In this document: in pieces, positions 41,040 through 49,981 of the stretch
How the letters are laid out: each line of letters begins with the position of its first letter
How positions within the stretch are numbered: the stretch's first letter is position 1
Origin: Betaproteobacteria bacterium
GTDB lineage: Bacteria > Pseudomonadota > Gammaproteobacteria > Burkholderiales > SG8-41
Length of the DNA: 56,075 nucleotides
Direction: 5' to 3'
Assembly (NCBI GenBank): GCA_028292435.1
Contig: JAQGMI010000110.1
Span: 1 to 56,075 of the forward strand
Position numbers and translations under genes: made by a program
The notes under the pieces: model-generated
Databases searched by the model: none
Told to the model about the DNA's origin: nothing
The model's input: the letters and a program-made list of their open reading frames with translations, nothing else

Positions 41040-43447
41040 ACACGAGCGTGCGAATCGCCATCATCGGCTCGGGCCCGAGCGGGTTGTCAAGCGCGGCCCA
41101 TGCGGCCGAACTCGGCATCTCTCACGTGCTGCTCGAGGCCGAAGAGCATCCATCACACACGATTCACCAATACCAGAAGCGCAAGCACGTCATGGCGGAG
41201 CCGGCGATCCTGCCGCTGCGCAGTACAATTACATTCGGCGCCGGAAAGCGCGAGGCCATTCTCGCCAAATGGAGTGAAGAACTCCAGAAATACAAAGTCA
41301 ACATCCGATATCGTGCAACCGTCACCACCATCGGCGGCGCCAAGGGCGCCTTCGAAATCAAGACGGCGGGCGGCGATATGCATCTGGCCGAGAATGTCGT
41401 GCTGTGCATCGGCCTGCAAGGCAATCTGCGCAAGCTCGGCGTGCCGGGCGACGGCCTTAAGGGCGTGCAGTATCAGCTCGACGACCCGGACGAATACAAG
41501 GGAAAAACGATTGTCGTCGTAGGCGCCGGTGACGCGGCGATCGAGAATGCGCTGGCATTGATCGAGAACAATCGCGTGATCATGATCAACCGCGTCGATG
41601 AATTCTCACGCGCTAAACAGGGCAACATCGATCTGGTTACCGCGGCGATCGAGGAAGGCCGGCTCGAGTGCCGTTTCAGCACGAGTACGGTCAAGGTTGA
41701 AGCGGTGGAAACCGAAGGCCGTCCGCTGTGCTATGTGGCGCAGACGCCGCAGGGCGTTGAGAACATCGCGTGCAACCTGGTGATCGCCCGGCTGGGCGCC
41801 ATTCCGCCGCGCAAGCTCGTTGAAAGTTTCGGCGTTCAGTTTCCGAATGCAACCATCGAATCCATCCCCCAGTTGTCCGCCACTTATGAATCGAACGTGC
41901 CGGGCATTTATATTATCGGCGCGCTCGGCGGCTATCCGCTGATCAAGCAGGCAATGAACCAGGGCTATGAAGTCGTCGAGTACATCCTTGGCAACGCAGT
42001 CGAACCCGCCGACGAATCCTTGCTCAAGGCCAAGTTCAAAAATTTCACGCGCGCGAAAAACGTTTCTGATGCGCTCGCGCTGATCCAGAAAAACGTGCCG
42101 CTCTTCAAGGACCTGACGACGCTGCAACTGCGCGAATTCATGCTCGACAGCGAAGTGCGCACGCCGAAGCAGGGCACGATCATATTCCGCCGCGACGACT
42201 ATTCGAACTCTTTCTTCTCGATCCTGAGCGGTGAGGTGTCTATCCTGCTGCCCGAGCATAAAGACGGCGTTGGCAAGACGGTCGGGTTGCGCCGCGGCCA
42301 GTTTTTCGGCGAGCTTGGGCTGTTGACGGGCCGCCGGCGCACCGGCACCGTCAGCGCCGGAGAAAACTGCGTATTGATCGAAACGCCGCGCCGTTCGATG
42401 TTGAAGCTGATCGCGAGCATTGAGCTCGTGCGCCGCCAAATCGATGAAACGTCGCTGCGCCGCGCCGTGCGCTCGCAGGTCGCACCGTTCGTGTCGCCGG
42501 ACGACATGACCGAAATGGTCAAGGATGCGGTGATCAAGAGCTATCGCGCCGGTGAGACTCTGTTCAAGGAAGGCGACACCGCCGACGGCTTGTATCTGAT
42601 CCGGCGCGGATCGGTAACGATTTCGCGCATGATCGGCGGCAAGGAAATCGTGCTTTCATATATCGCCGCCGGCAACTATGTCGGCGAGATCGCCTTGCTC
42701 GCATCGGACGCGAAACGTTCCGCAACGGTGCGTGCGGCGGTCAATTGCGAAGCGATTCTGCTGTCGGCGAAGACTTTCAATGATGTGCTGAGCCGCAACT
42801 CGACGCTGCGCGGCGGGATCGAAGCGCGCGTGCTCGAGCGGTTGTCGGATAACGCCGCCCGCGAATCCCAGCCCCAGCCCGGCAGCCTGATCAGTTTTCT
42901 GGTCGGCGAGGGGCTTGGCGAAGGCACCGACGTCCTGCTGATCGACGAGAGCCTTTGCGTGCGGTGCGATCATTGCGAGAAAGCGTGCGCCGACGTGCAC
43001 GATGGCGTGTCGATGCTCGACCGCGAGGCGGGGCCGTCGTTTGCCAATATCCATGTGCCGACGTCATGCCGGCACTGCGAGAACCCGCACTGCATGAAGG
43101 ATTGCCCGCCTGATGCGATACACCGCAATCCGCAGGGTGAGGTGTTCATCGACTCGACGTGCATCGGTTGCGGCAACTGCCAGCAAAATTGCCCGTATGG
43201 CGTCATTCAAATGGCGCAGTCCAATCCCGATCGTCGCCCGCCAAGCCTGTGGTCGTGGCTGCTGACGGGTCTTACCTCGGAGCCGGGTGTCGAGCCGGAA
43301 TTTCACGACGAGAATATCGGTAAAAAAGCCGTTAAGTGCGACATGTGCAAGGACCTGCCAGGCGGTGCGGCCTGCGTGCGCGCTTGTCCGACGGGTGCGG
43401 CGATTCGCGTCAGCCCGGAAAAATTTATTTCCTACATGTCCAAATAG
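41036..43447 (+). CDS. FAD oxidoreductase - double cNMP-binding - four [4Fe-4S] ferredoxin fusion
   Basis: 803-residue cytoplasmic protein, no signal. Residues 1-330 form a pyridine-nucleotide/FAD disulfide-reductase-like domain with two dinucleotide folds (IAIIGSGPSGLSSAA; TIVVVGAGDAAIENALAL) and an HQYQKRKHVMAEPAILPLRS block; it lacks the CXXC of thioredoxin reductase. Residues ~345-465 and ~480-605 are two cyclic-nucleotide-binding domains. Both have intact cassettes (FGELGLLTGRRRTGTV; VGEIALLASDAKRSATV), unlike the two small cNMP proteins at 10787-11860. Residues ~640-803 are a DmsB/HybA-type ferredoxin with 16 Cys for four clusters (CVRCDHCEKAC; CRHCENPHCMKDCP; CIGCGNCQQNCP; CDMC-x8-CVRACP). 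It is the last gene of the redox operon, a candidate NAD(P)H entry point gated by cAMP or c-di-AMP-like ligands. Confidence 0.88.
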   Translation: MNTSVRIAIIGSGPSGLSSAAHAAELGISHVLLEAEEHPSHTIHQYQKRKHVMAEPAILPLRSTITFGAGKREAILAKWSEELQKYKVNIRYRATVTTIGGAKGAFEIKTAGGDMHLAENVVLCIGLQGNLRKLGVPGDGLKGVQYQLDDPDEYKGKTIVVVGAGDAAIENALALIENNRVIMINRVDEFSRAKQGNIDLVTAAIEEGRLECRFSTSTVKVEAVETEGRPLCYVAQTPQGVENIACNLVIARLGAIPPRKLVESFGVQFPNATIESIPQLSATYESNVPGIYIIGALGGYPLIKQAMNQGYEVVEYILGNAVEPADESLLKAKFKNFTRAKNVSDALALIQKNVPLFKDLTTLQLREFMLDSEVRTPKQGTIIFRRDDYSNSFFSILSGEVSILLPEHKDGVGKTVGLRRGQFFGELGLLTGRRRTGTVSAGENCVLIETPRRSMLKLIASIELVRRQIDETSLRRAVRSQVAPFVSPDDMTEMVKDAVIKSYRAGETLFKEGDTADGLYLIRRGSVTISRMIGGKEIVLSYIAAGNYVGEIALLASDAKRSATVRAAVNCEAILLSAKTFNDVLSRNSTLRGGIEARVLERLSDNAARESQPQPGSLISFLVGEGLGEGTDVLLIDESLCVRCDHCEKACADVHDGVSMLDREAGPSFANIHVPTSCRHCENPHCMKDCPPDAIHRNPQGEVFIDSTCIGCGNCQQNCPYGVIQMAQSNPDRRPPSLWSWLLTGLTSEPGVEPEFHDENIGKKAVKCDMCKDLPGGAACVRACPTGAAIRVSPEKFISYMSK

Positions 43448-43458
43448 CGCCGGCCCAA

Positions 43459-44661
43459 TCAACGCACGAGCTGGTTGATTTCGATAATCGGCAGCAGTAT
43501 CGCCAGCACGATCGTGAGAACGATTGCGCCCATCAACAGAATCATCAGCGGCTCGAGCAACGTCAGAAACACGCTCAACCGGCGCTCGAGCGCCCGCGTT
43601 TCCAGCAGTGCGGCGCGTTCGAGCATCGGGCCGAGCTTGCCGCTGGCTTCGCCGCTCGCGATCAGGTGAACGAGCAGCGGGGGAAAAGCGCGCGTTTCGC
43701 CGAGTGCGCGCGCAAGACTCGCGCCCTCTCGCACGCGTGAGATTGCCCGCTCGATAGCACGCTCTATGGTTCGATTGGTGACTACGCGCGCGGTCGACGT
43801 GAGCGCGCCGAGCAGCGGCACGCCGCCCTTGACCAGAATGGCGAGCGTGCTCGCGAACCGCGCCGTATTGACGCCGCGGATCAGCGGGCCGACGCCGGGC
43901 AGCCTCAGCAGCATCGCATCAACGCGCTGGCGCACCGCATCGCGGCGCAGCGCAAACCGCGCGGCGACATAACCGCCGCATCCAAGCGCTGCCAGATATG
44001 GCCATGCCGCGCGCAGCAAATCGCTGAAACCGATGAGCATGCGCGTGAGCAGCGGCAGGGCCTGCCGCGATTGCTGGAATACCTGCACGACTTGCGGTAC
44101 GACGTAGGCGAGCAGGCCGGTTACGATCGCGGCCGCGACCAGGGTCACCAGCATCGGATAAAGCAGCGCGAGCGTTGTCTTCTGTTTCAACGCTCCGCGG
44201 GCGTCGAGATAATCCGCCAGATGCTGGAGCACCAGCGGCAATGCGCCCGATTCTTCGCCGCCATGCACGAGCGCGCGATAAAACTCGGGGAACGTTTTTT
44301 CCTGGCTGGCGAGCGCGCGCGCAAGCGCGGCGCCGGCGAGGACTTCAGCCTTGACGGCGGACAGCACATCGCCCGTCAATGGTTTATCGGCTTCGTCGAT
44401 CAGCGCCGTCAGCGTCTGCTCCATCGTCAAGCCGGATTCGAGCAGCGTCGCCATCTGGCGGGTGATCAGGCTCAATTCGGCGGCGGAAATGTCGCGCGCC
44501 CATGGCCGGCGCGCTCCTTGCAGATTTACCGGGTCAACGGCCGACGGCAACAGTCCCTGGGTGCGCAGCTGACTGCGCGCGTGGCGCGGCGTTTCGGCCT
44601 GCAGCACGCCGGAGACCACGCGGCCGGTGGCGTCGAATGCCTCATAGCGGAAAGCGGCCAT
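43459..44661 (-). CDS. gspF: Type II secretion inner-membrane platform protein GspF
   Basis: 400-residue polytopic protein of the T2SS assembly platform. Two T2SSF repeats (about 65-190 and 270-390) each contain the helical core (FYRALVHGGEESGALPLVLQ; LLVHLIASGEASGKLGPMLE). Membrane helices near 170-190, 220-240 and 370-395. The N-terminus (AAFRYEAFDATGRVVSGVLQ) is the usual cytoplasmic start. It is the last gene of the gspC-D-E-F arm, converging on the redox operon with only 11 bp between stops and no terminator. Confidence 0.95.
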   Translation of the reverse strand: MAAFRYEAFDATGRVVSGVLQAETPRHARSQLRTQGLLPSAVDPVNLQGARRPWARDISAAELSLITRQMATLLESGLTMEQTLTALIDEADKPLTGDVLSAVKAEVLAGAALARALASQEKTFPEFYRALVHGGEESGALPLVLQHLADYLDARGALKQKTTLALLYPMLVTLVAAAIVTGLLAYVVPQVVQVFQQSRQALPLLTRMLIGFSDLLRAAWPYLAALGCGGYVAARFALRRDAVRQRVDAMLLRLPGVGPLIRGVNTARFASTLAILVKGGVPLLGALTSTARVVTNRTIERAIERAISRVREGASLARALGETRAFPPLLVHLIASGEASGKLGPMLERAALLETRALERRLSVFLTLLEPLMILLMGAIVLTIVLAILLPIIEINQLVR

Positions 44662-44670
44662 GCTGAATCG

Positions 44671-46146
44671 CTACTCGCGCGTTACGCGCACGACTTCTTC
44701 GAGACTGGTCGCGCCTTGCGCGACCCAGCGCAGGCCGTCCTCGCGCAGCGACCGCACGCCGTTTTTTGCAACGTGCGCGCGCAATGTTTGCTCGGAGGCG
44801 CGGTCGTGGATGAGTTTGCGCAATTCATCGTCGACCGTCAGCAATTCGTAAATGCCGGTGCGGCCGCGATAGCCCGATTGATTGCACGCCGAGCAAGCGT
44901 GCGCCTGCCATGCGGATGCAACCGGCGAAGTGAAGCCGAGTGTGCGCAGTTGCGCGGGATCCGGCACGAAAGGCTGGCGGCATTCGACGCAGAGCTTGCG
45001 CACCAGCCGTTGCGCGCCGACGCCGATCAGGCTCGAAGCCAGCAGGAAAGGCTCGACACCCATGTCGACGAGTCGCGTCACCGCGCTGACGGCGTCGTTG
45101 GTATGCAGCGTCGCGAACACGAGATGGCCGGTGAGACTGGCCTGGACGGCGATTTGCGCGGTTTCGAGATCGCGGATCTCGCCGATCATGATGACATCCG
45201 GGTCCTGACGCAGGATGGTGCGCAGCGCGCGCGCAAAACTCATTTCGATGCGCGTATTGATCTGAGTCTGGCTGATGCCGTCGAGATCGTATTCAATCGG
45301 ATCTTCGACGGTCATGATATTGAGCGCTGCTGCATCGAGCCGGGACAGCGCCGCATACAGTGTCGTCGTTTTGCCCGAGCCCGTCGGTCCGGTGACGAGC
45401 ACGATGCCGTGCGGTTCCCGAATGAGACGGTCCATGCGCGCGAGCGCCACGTCATCCATGCCAAGACGGGTGAGATCGAGACGTCCGGCCTGCTTGTCGA
45501 GCAGCCGCAGCACCACGCGCTCGCCGTGCCCTGTCGGGATCGTCGACACGCGCACGTCGATCGGCTTGCCCGCGATGCGCAGCGTGATGCGGCCGTCCTG
45601 CGGCAGGCGTTTTTCGGCGATGTCGAGCTGAGCCATGATCTTGATGCGCGACACGATCGCCGCATGCAGGGCGCGTGCCGGCTCGAGCAGATCGCGCAGC
45701 GTGCCGTCGATGCGCAGGCGCACCACCGAGCGAGTCTCGAACGGCTCGACATGGATATCGGAAGCGCCGTCGCGCAGCGCCTGTGCAAACAGCGCATTGA
45801 TCAGGCGGATGACGGGGGCGTCATCTTCGTTTTCGAGCAGATCCTCGATGCGCGGGATTTCCTGCAGCAGCCGCGACAAGTCGAGGTCCTGCGCGAGATC
45901 CACCGCGAGCGCCGCTGCATTGCTGCTCGCGCCGTTGTACAAGGTGGAGATGAGTTCGTCGAACTCTGCGACGGCATAAGCGCGCGCTTTAAGCGGGATC
46001 CCGAGCGAGCGGCGCACTTCGGCGATGGCCTGCGGTTTCGCATCGGCGCGCACGGCCACTTGCGCGGAGTCTCTGTCGATGGCGATGACCGCGATGCCGT
46101 TGGCCTTCGCGAACGCGTACGGTACGTCGCCGACCGGATTGCGCAT
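44671..46146 (-). CDS. gspE: Type II secretion ATPase GspE
   Basis: 491-residue traffic ATPase that powers pseudopilus assembly. The N2 domain is followed by RecA-like parts with Walker A GPTGSGKTTTLYAAL, Asp box MTVEDPIEYDLDGI, Walker B VIMIGEIRDLETAQ and His box HLVFATLHTND. A four-Cys zinc motif lies near residues 395-430 (CVECRQPF, then CSACNQSGYRGRTGIYELL). The N1 GspL-binding domain appears short. The start is the first ATG after gspD, with no strong ribosome-binding site, so translational coupling is likely. Confidence 0.95.
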   Translation of the reverse strand: MRNPVGDVPYAFAKANGIAVIAIDRDSAQVAVRADAKPQAIAEVRRSLGIPLKARAYAVAEFDELISTLYNGASSNAAALAVDLAQDLDLSRLLQEIPRIEDLLENEDDAPVIRLINALFAQALRDGASDIHVEPFETRSVVRLRIDGTLRDLLEPARALHAAIVSRIKIMAQLDIAEKRLPQDGRITLRIAGKPIDVRVSTIPTGHGERVVLRLLDKQAGRLDLTRLGMDDVALARMDRLIREPHGIVLVTGPTGSGKTTTLYAALSRLDAAALNIMTVEDPIEYDLDGISQTQINTRIEMSFARALRTILRQDPDVIMIGEIRDLETAQIAVQASLTGHLVFATLHTNDAVSAVTRLVDMGVEPFLLASSLIGVGAQRLVRKLCVECRQPFVPDPAQLRTLGFTSPVASAWQAHACSACNQSGYRGRTGIYELLTVDDELRKLIHDRASEQTLRAHVAKNGVRSLREDGLRWVAQGATSLEEVVRVTRE

Positions 46147-46156
46147 CAGGACGTGG

Positions 46157-48322
46157 TCAGCGCGGGGCGTTGGCGGCTGGCGGCGCGGCGGCAGGCAGCG
46201 GCGGCAACGCGGGCAAACCCATGTCGGGGAGCACGCCGCCCGGTTTCGGCCTGAGCTTATCCTGCTCGCCGATGATGTAATCGTAGCGTCCGAATGTAAC
46301 GCCGTCGGCGCTGTGGGGTTCGCGCAGCACGCTCGGCCGCAGGAACACCATCAGGTTGGTTTTCACGCGCGCGCGCGATTTGTACTGGAACAGGCTGCCG
46401 AGCAGCGGCAGGTCGCCCAGCACCGGCACTTTCTCGACGGTATCGCGATAGTTGTCATCGATGAGGCCGCCAATGACGATGATCTGGCCGTCATCCACCA
46501 GCACCATCGACTCGACCGAACGCTTGTTGGTGATCGGTCCTGCGGGATTCGTATTGTCGATGACGGTCGAAACTTCCTGGTAAATCTGCAGGCGCACTGA
46601 GCCGCTTTCGGAAATCTGCGGCTTGATGCGCAACGTAATACCCACGTCCTGGCGCATGACGGTTTGAAACGGCGTCGGCGTGGTTGCCGCACCGGAGACC
46701 GCATAGCTGCCGGTCAGGAACGGCACGTTCTGGCCGACGACAATGCGAGCTTCCTCATTGTCCAGCGTCAGCAGTGTCGGCGTGGAGAGTATGTTGTTGC
46801 TGCTGTCGGCGGCCAGCGCACGAATCAGAAATCCAATGTCGCTGATGGTGCCGACGCCGGGAATCGTGATCGAACCTTTGACCACGCCGACGTTCAGCCC
46901 GCGTCCGGCGGAGGTCGGGTTTTGTGCAATCCCGAAAATGTTCGTTCCTGCGCCGCCGAAATTGGTGCCGCCGAACGCCTTGGTGTTATCGCTGCCGGTC
47001 GCCGCGCCATTCAGGTATTGCCACTGCACGCCGAGCTCCGCGGCCTTGTTCGCCGTAACTTCCGCAATCAGTGCTTCGACATAAACCTGCGCCCGCCGTG
47101 TGTCCAACTTGTCGATGACCGCGCGCAAATCGTTGTAGATCGCATCCGGTGCGGTGATGATGATCGAGTTCGTCGCGGCATCTGCCTGGATGATGCCGGG
47201 TGCTGCGACCGGCTGTGCCTGCGAACTAAAGGAGAGCGGCGTATAGGGTTGCGCTTGCGCGGCGGCGAGCGAGCTTCCGCCCGGTCCGGTGCCAATCGAG
47301 GGCAGCGGGGCCATCGTAATCGGCGCGGTCGCGGCGAGCGGTAGTGCCCCCGCCGACTTCGATTGACCGCCGGCGCCGTTGCCCGGGTAGATCGCGCGCA
47401 AGGTTTCGGCGACTTTGACCGCTTCGGCATTTCTCAGATGAACGACGTGCATATTGCCGGCAGCGCTGGTCGGCGTGTCGAGCAAGGTGACCAGGCTGCG
47501 CAGTTTTGCGAGCCTTGATGGATTGTCCGATCGCGCGAGCAGGCTGTTCGAGCGCGTGTCGGCAATGATGGTCATGCGCTGGCTGGTGTCCGCAGCGGCT
47601 TGACCGGACGCGCCGGCAGGCGTTTCCGCGAACAGCCGGTTGACCGACTGCGCGACGTCGAGCGCGGAAGCGTATTTGAGTGGAATCACCACGCCGTCGC
47701 TGCCGCTGGGCTGGTCGATCGAGTCGATGATCTTTTCGATGCGAACAAGATTGCTCGCGTAATCAGTAATCACGAGCGAGTTGCCGCCCGGATACGCGGT
47801 GATCGGATTATTCGGCGCAATCAGCGGACGCAGAATCGGGACCAGCTGCGCCGCCGATTCGTATTTGAGCGTGAAAACCTGCGTGCGCATCTGGTCGCCT
47901 GCGGGGCGCGACTTGTCCTGCGGTCCGTAGGTCGGACTTGAGTGCAGCTTCGCGTCGGCTTCGGGCACGATCATCACCGTGCCGCGTTCCTCGATCGCGG
48001 CAAAGCCCTGCAGCCGCAGCGCGGATAAAAACACGTCGTAGACGAGCGACTTCTGGATCGGCTTTGCAGAAACAATGTTTACCGTGCCTTTGACGCGCGG
48101 ATCGAGAACGAAATTCTTGCCCGTGATTTCGCTGACCGCTTTGACCACGCCTTCAATATCCGCATTGATGAAATTAAGCGTGACAGGGTCGCCGCCGGCC
48201 GTGCGGGAAGTCGAAGTGGAAGGTGCAGCGGGTCGCGCCGCAGGTTCGGCCGACCATGCCTCGCTGCCCGCGAATACGAGCGAAAGTGCAGGCAGCAGAT
48301 GCAATGTGCGCACGAGTTTCAT
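46157..48322 (-). CDS. gspD: Type II secretin GspD
   Basis: 721-residue outer-membrane secretin. Signal peptide, N0 domain (VTLNFINADIEGVVKAVSEI), N1-N3 domains with a Gly/Ala/Pro-rich insert (about 310-365), then the secretin core. The core contains the VPFLTGSYAV segment and the LRIKPQISESGSVRLQIYQE, VESMVLVDDGQIIVIGGLID and VLGDLPLLGSLFQYKSRAR motifs. The Pro/Ala-rich tail (PALPPLPAAAPPAANAPR) may bind a pilotin, none of which is seen here. It overlaps the upstream gspC-like gene by four bases. Confidence 0.96.
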   Translation of the reverse strand: MKLVRTLHLLPALSLVFAGSEAWSAEPAARPAAPSTSTSRTAGGDPVTLNFINADIEGVVKAVSEITGKNFVLDPRVKGTVNIVSAKPIQKSLVYDVFLSALRLQGFAAIEERGTVMIVPEADAKLHSSPTYGPQDKSRPAGDQMRTQVFTLKYESAAQLVPILRPLIAPNNPITAYPGGNSLVITDYASNLVRIEKIIDSIDQPSGSDGVVIPLKYASALDVAQSVNRLFAETPAGASGQAAADTSQRMTIIADTRSNSLLARSDNPSRLAKLRSLVTLLDTPTSAAGNMHVVHLRNAEAVKVAETLRAIYPGNGAGGQSKSAGALPLAATAPITMAPLPSIGTGPGGSSLAAAQAQPYTPLSFSSQAQPVAAPGIIQADAATNSIIITAPDAIYNDLRAVIDKLDTRRAQVYVEALIAEVTANKAAELGVQWQYLNGAATGSDNTKAFGGTNFGGAGTNIFGIAQNPTSAGRGLNVGVVKGSITIPGVGTISDIGFLIRALAADSSNNILSTPTLLTLDNEEARIVVGQNVPFLTGSYAVSGAATTPTPFQTVMRQDVGITLRIKPQISESGSVRLQIYQEVSTVIDNTNPAGPITNKRSVESMVLVDDGQIIVIGGLIDDNYRDTVEKVPVLGDLPLLGSLFQYKSRARVKTNLMVFLRPSVLREPHSADGVTFGRYDYIIGEQDKLRPKPGGVLPDMGLPALPPLPAAAPPAANAPR

Positions 48323-48789
48323 GGCCGCCCGGTTTTTTCGCGCGTCGGGACGGGCTTGTCCGGCCAGCCGAGCGTTTCGCGCGTGCCGCTGCGATCGAGC
48401 ACCACATGATCGGCATGAACTTCGGCGAGCCGAATGCCTTCGGCAATTGCGTCGCCTTCGCGCACCGAAAGAATTTCTTTTGCTTCGAGCTGCAGAACGG
48501 CGTAACCGCGTTTGCCGGCACTGGCCGCCGCGACACCCAGGAGCTTGATCGCAAGTCCCGTCGGCGCGATGGCCGCTGATTTAGTGCGCGAGCCGCCGAA
48601 CAGACCGTACGCCGATTCGATCCGCGGCGCGGCGTCGTCGACCCGGGCGAGCGGCGTTGCGCCCGGGGCAAGCCACATCCATGTCCAGTAAGCGAGAACC
48701 AGGCCGAGCATGACGGTCGCAAGCAGCGTCAGCAAAGACACCGCGGCTGTTTGCGCAACACCCGGTCGCTCGATGGATACGGCGGACAT
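48319..48789 (-). CDS. gspC: Short GspC-like type II secretion protein
   Basis: 156 residues with one N-terminal membrane helix (AAVSLLTLLATVMLGLVLAY) and a periplasmic homology region (AYGLFGGSRTKSAAIAPTGL, LLGVAAASAGKRGYAVLQLE). GspC links the inner-membrane platform to GspD. The copy is short: the usual C-terminal PDZ or coiled-coil domain is absent. It is the first gene of the minus-strand arm and overlaps gspD by ATGA. Confidence 0.8.
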   Translation of the reverse strand: MSAVSIERPGVAQTAAVSLLTLLATVMLGLVLAYWTWMWLAPGATPLARVDDAAPRIESAYGLFGGSRTKSAAIAPTGLAIKLLGVAAASAGKRGYAVLQLEAKEILSVREGDAIAEGIRLAEVHADHVVLDRSGTRETLGWPDKPVPTREKTGRP

Positions 48790-48884
48790 ATTCCCTTATT
48801 GGCGCGGACAAAAATGCCGCGTTCTTCGACGGCGGCAAATTTAGTCGGAGTATAGTGGAAACCCGATTTTTAGAATCATGAAAG

Positions 48885-48913
48885 TCGATTCGGGAATCCG
48901 CATTCATTATAAT
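48885..48913 (+). promoter_or_regulatory. Candidate promoter for gspG-N arm
   Basis: Perfect TATAAT (48908-48913) with a weak TCGATT 17 bases upstream, inside the 177-bp divergent region between gspC and gspG. On the other strand TATACT near 48850 is a possible -10 for gspC, without a clear -35. Confidence 0.4.
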
Positions 48914-48966
48914 GGCGCTCGCCGGTGCGGTGTAGGGAGGATTGAATTGACAGCAATAATTTGGCG

Positions 48967-49443
48967 ATGTTGAGTCCGGTGTGCGGCGGCGCGGCGCGGG
49001 TTCGCTCGGGCAGCGCAATATCGCGCGGTCGCGGCGGCTTCACGCTGCTCGAAATTATGGTGGTCGTCGTGATCATCGGTATCCTGGCTGCATTAGTTGT
49101 GCCCAAAATCATCAGCCGTCCCGACGAAGCCCGCGTCATCGCCGCCAAACAGGACATTGCAAGCTTGTATCAGGCGCTGAAGTTGTATCGCCTCGACAAT
49201 CAGCGCTATCCCGCCACTGAACAGGGTTTGCAGGCGCTTGTCACGCGTCCGACGAGCGTGCCGTTGCCCTCTAACTGGAAGACCGGCGGCTATATCGAGC
49301 GCCTGCCCAAAGATCCCTGGGGAAATTCGTATCAGTATTTAAATCCCGGCCTGCACGGCGAAATTGACGTCATGAGTTACGGCGCCGATGGCGCGCCGGG
49401 CGGCGAAGGCAGCAATGCCGACGTCGGCTCGTGGAATCTGTAG
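48967..49443 (+). CDS. gspG: Major pseudopilin GspG
   Basis: About 158 residues. A short basic leader is cut by prepilin peptidase after Gly (GRGG|FTLLEIMVVVVIIGILAAL), then comes the N-terminal helix and the GspG domain (LYRLDNQRYPATEQGLQALV, LPKDPWGNSYQYLNPG, DVMSYGADGAPGGEG). ATG at 48967 is used; TTG at 48961 is in frame. The strong AGGGAGG lies about 25 bases upstream and fits an eight-codon TTG frame overlapping this start better. First gene of the gspG-N arm. Confidence 0.94.
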   Translation: MLSPVCGGAARVRSGSAISRGRGGFTLLEIMVVVVIIGILAALVVPKIISRPDEARVIAAKQDIASLYQALKLYRLDNQRYPATEQGLQALVTRPTSVPLPSNWKTGGYIERLPKDPWGNSYQYLNPGLHGEIDVMSYGADGAPGGEGSNADVGSWNL

Positions 49444-49468
49444 CCGGCCCGCTACGGATACGCAAACA

Positions 49469-49981
49469 GTGACTGCGAACAAGGCAGGCCGCGGTTTTAC
49501 CCTCGTCGAGATGCTCGTCGTCGTGCTGATCATGGGTCTGCTGCTCGGACTTGTAAGCGTGACGGTGCGCCCGGATGAGCGCGGCGTGCTGCAACTCGAA
49601 GCCGATCGGCTGGCCCAACTGCTCCATCTCGCATTGATCGAATCACGCACAACGGGCAAAGCGATCGGCTGGACCGCCGATGACACCGGTTATCGGTTCT
49701 GGCGGCTTACCGAGCGAAGCGAAGGCAGTGCGTGGTCGGAGATACGCGACAGTGATCTCATGCGGCCGCGCACTTTGCCGCAAGGGATGTCGGTCTCTGT
49801 GCTTGAAGTTGAAAACATGCGGCCACAGGGCGCGGGGCGGCTCGCGTTTTCGCCTTATGCGCCGCCGCTTTTTTTTACGCTCGAAATCGCGCTCGGCGCT
49901 GAGCGTTATCGCGTGACGGCATCGCCGTCCGGCGCGGTTCGCGCGCTGCCTTTGACAGGAGCAGGGCATGCCGCGCTGTAA
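49469..49981 (+). CDS. gspH: Minor pseudopilin GspH
   Basis: 170 residues. The GTG at 49469 gives a short leader (TANKAGRG|FTLVEMLVVVLIMGLLLGLV) typical of prepilins; a longer frame to 49388 would overlap gspG. A GspH beta-sandwich follows (LHLALIESRTTGKAIGWTAD, YRFWRLTERSEGSAWSEI). It joins the pseudopilus tip complex with GspI, J and K. It overlaps gspI by 14 bases. Confidence 0.88.
   Translation: MTANKAGRGFTLVEMLVVVLIMGLLLGLVSVTVRPDERGVLQLEADRLAQLLHLALIESRTTGKAIGWTADDTGYRFWRLTERSEGSAWSEIRDSDLMRPRTLPQGMSVSVLEVENMRPQGAGRLAFSPYAPPLFFTLEIALGAERYRVTASPSGAVRALPLTGAGHAAL

Noticed and set aside
41036..43447. Thioredoxin reductase
   Set aside because: The dinucleotide domains fit, but the redox-active CXXC between them is absent.
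44071..46254. Plus-strand open frame of 727 codons opposite gspF/gspE
   Set aside because: Arg/Gln/His-rich shadow with no motifs; the minus strand carries complete GspE Walker and zinc motifs.
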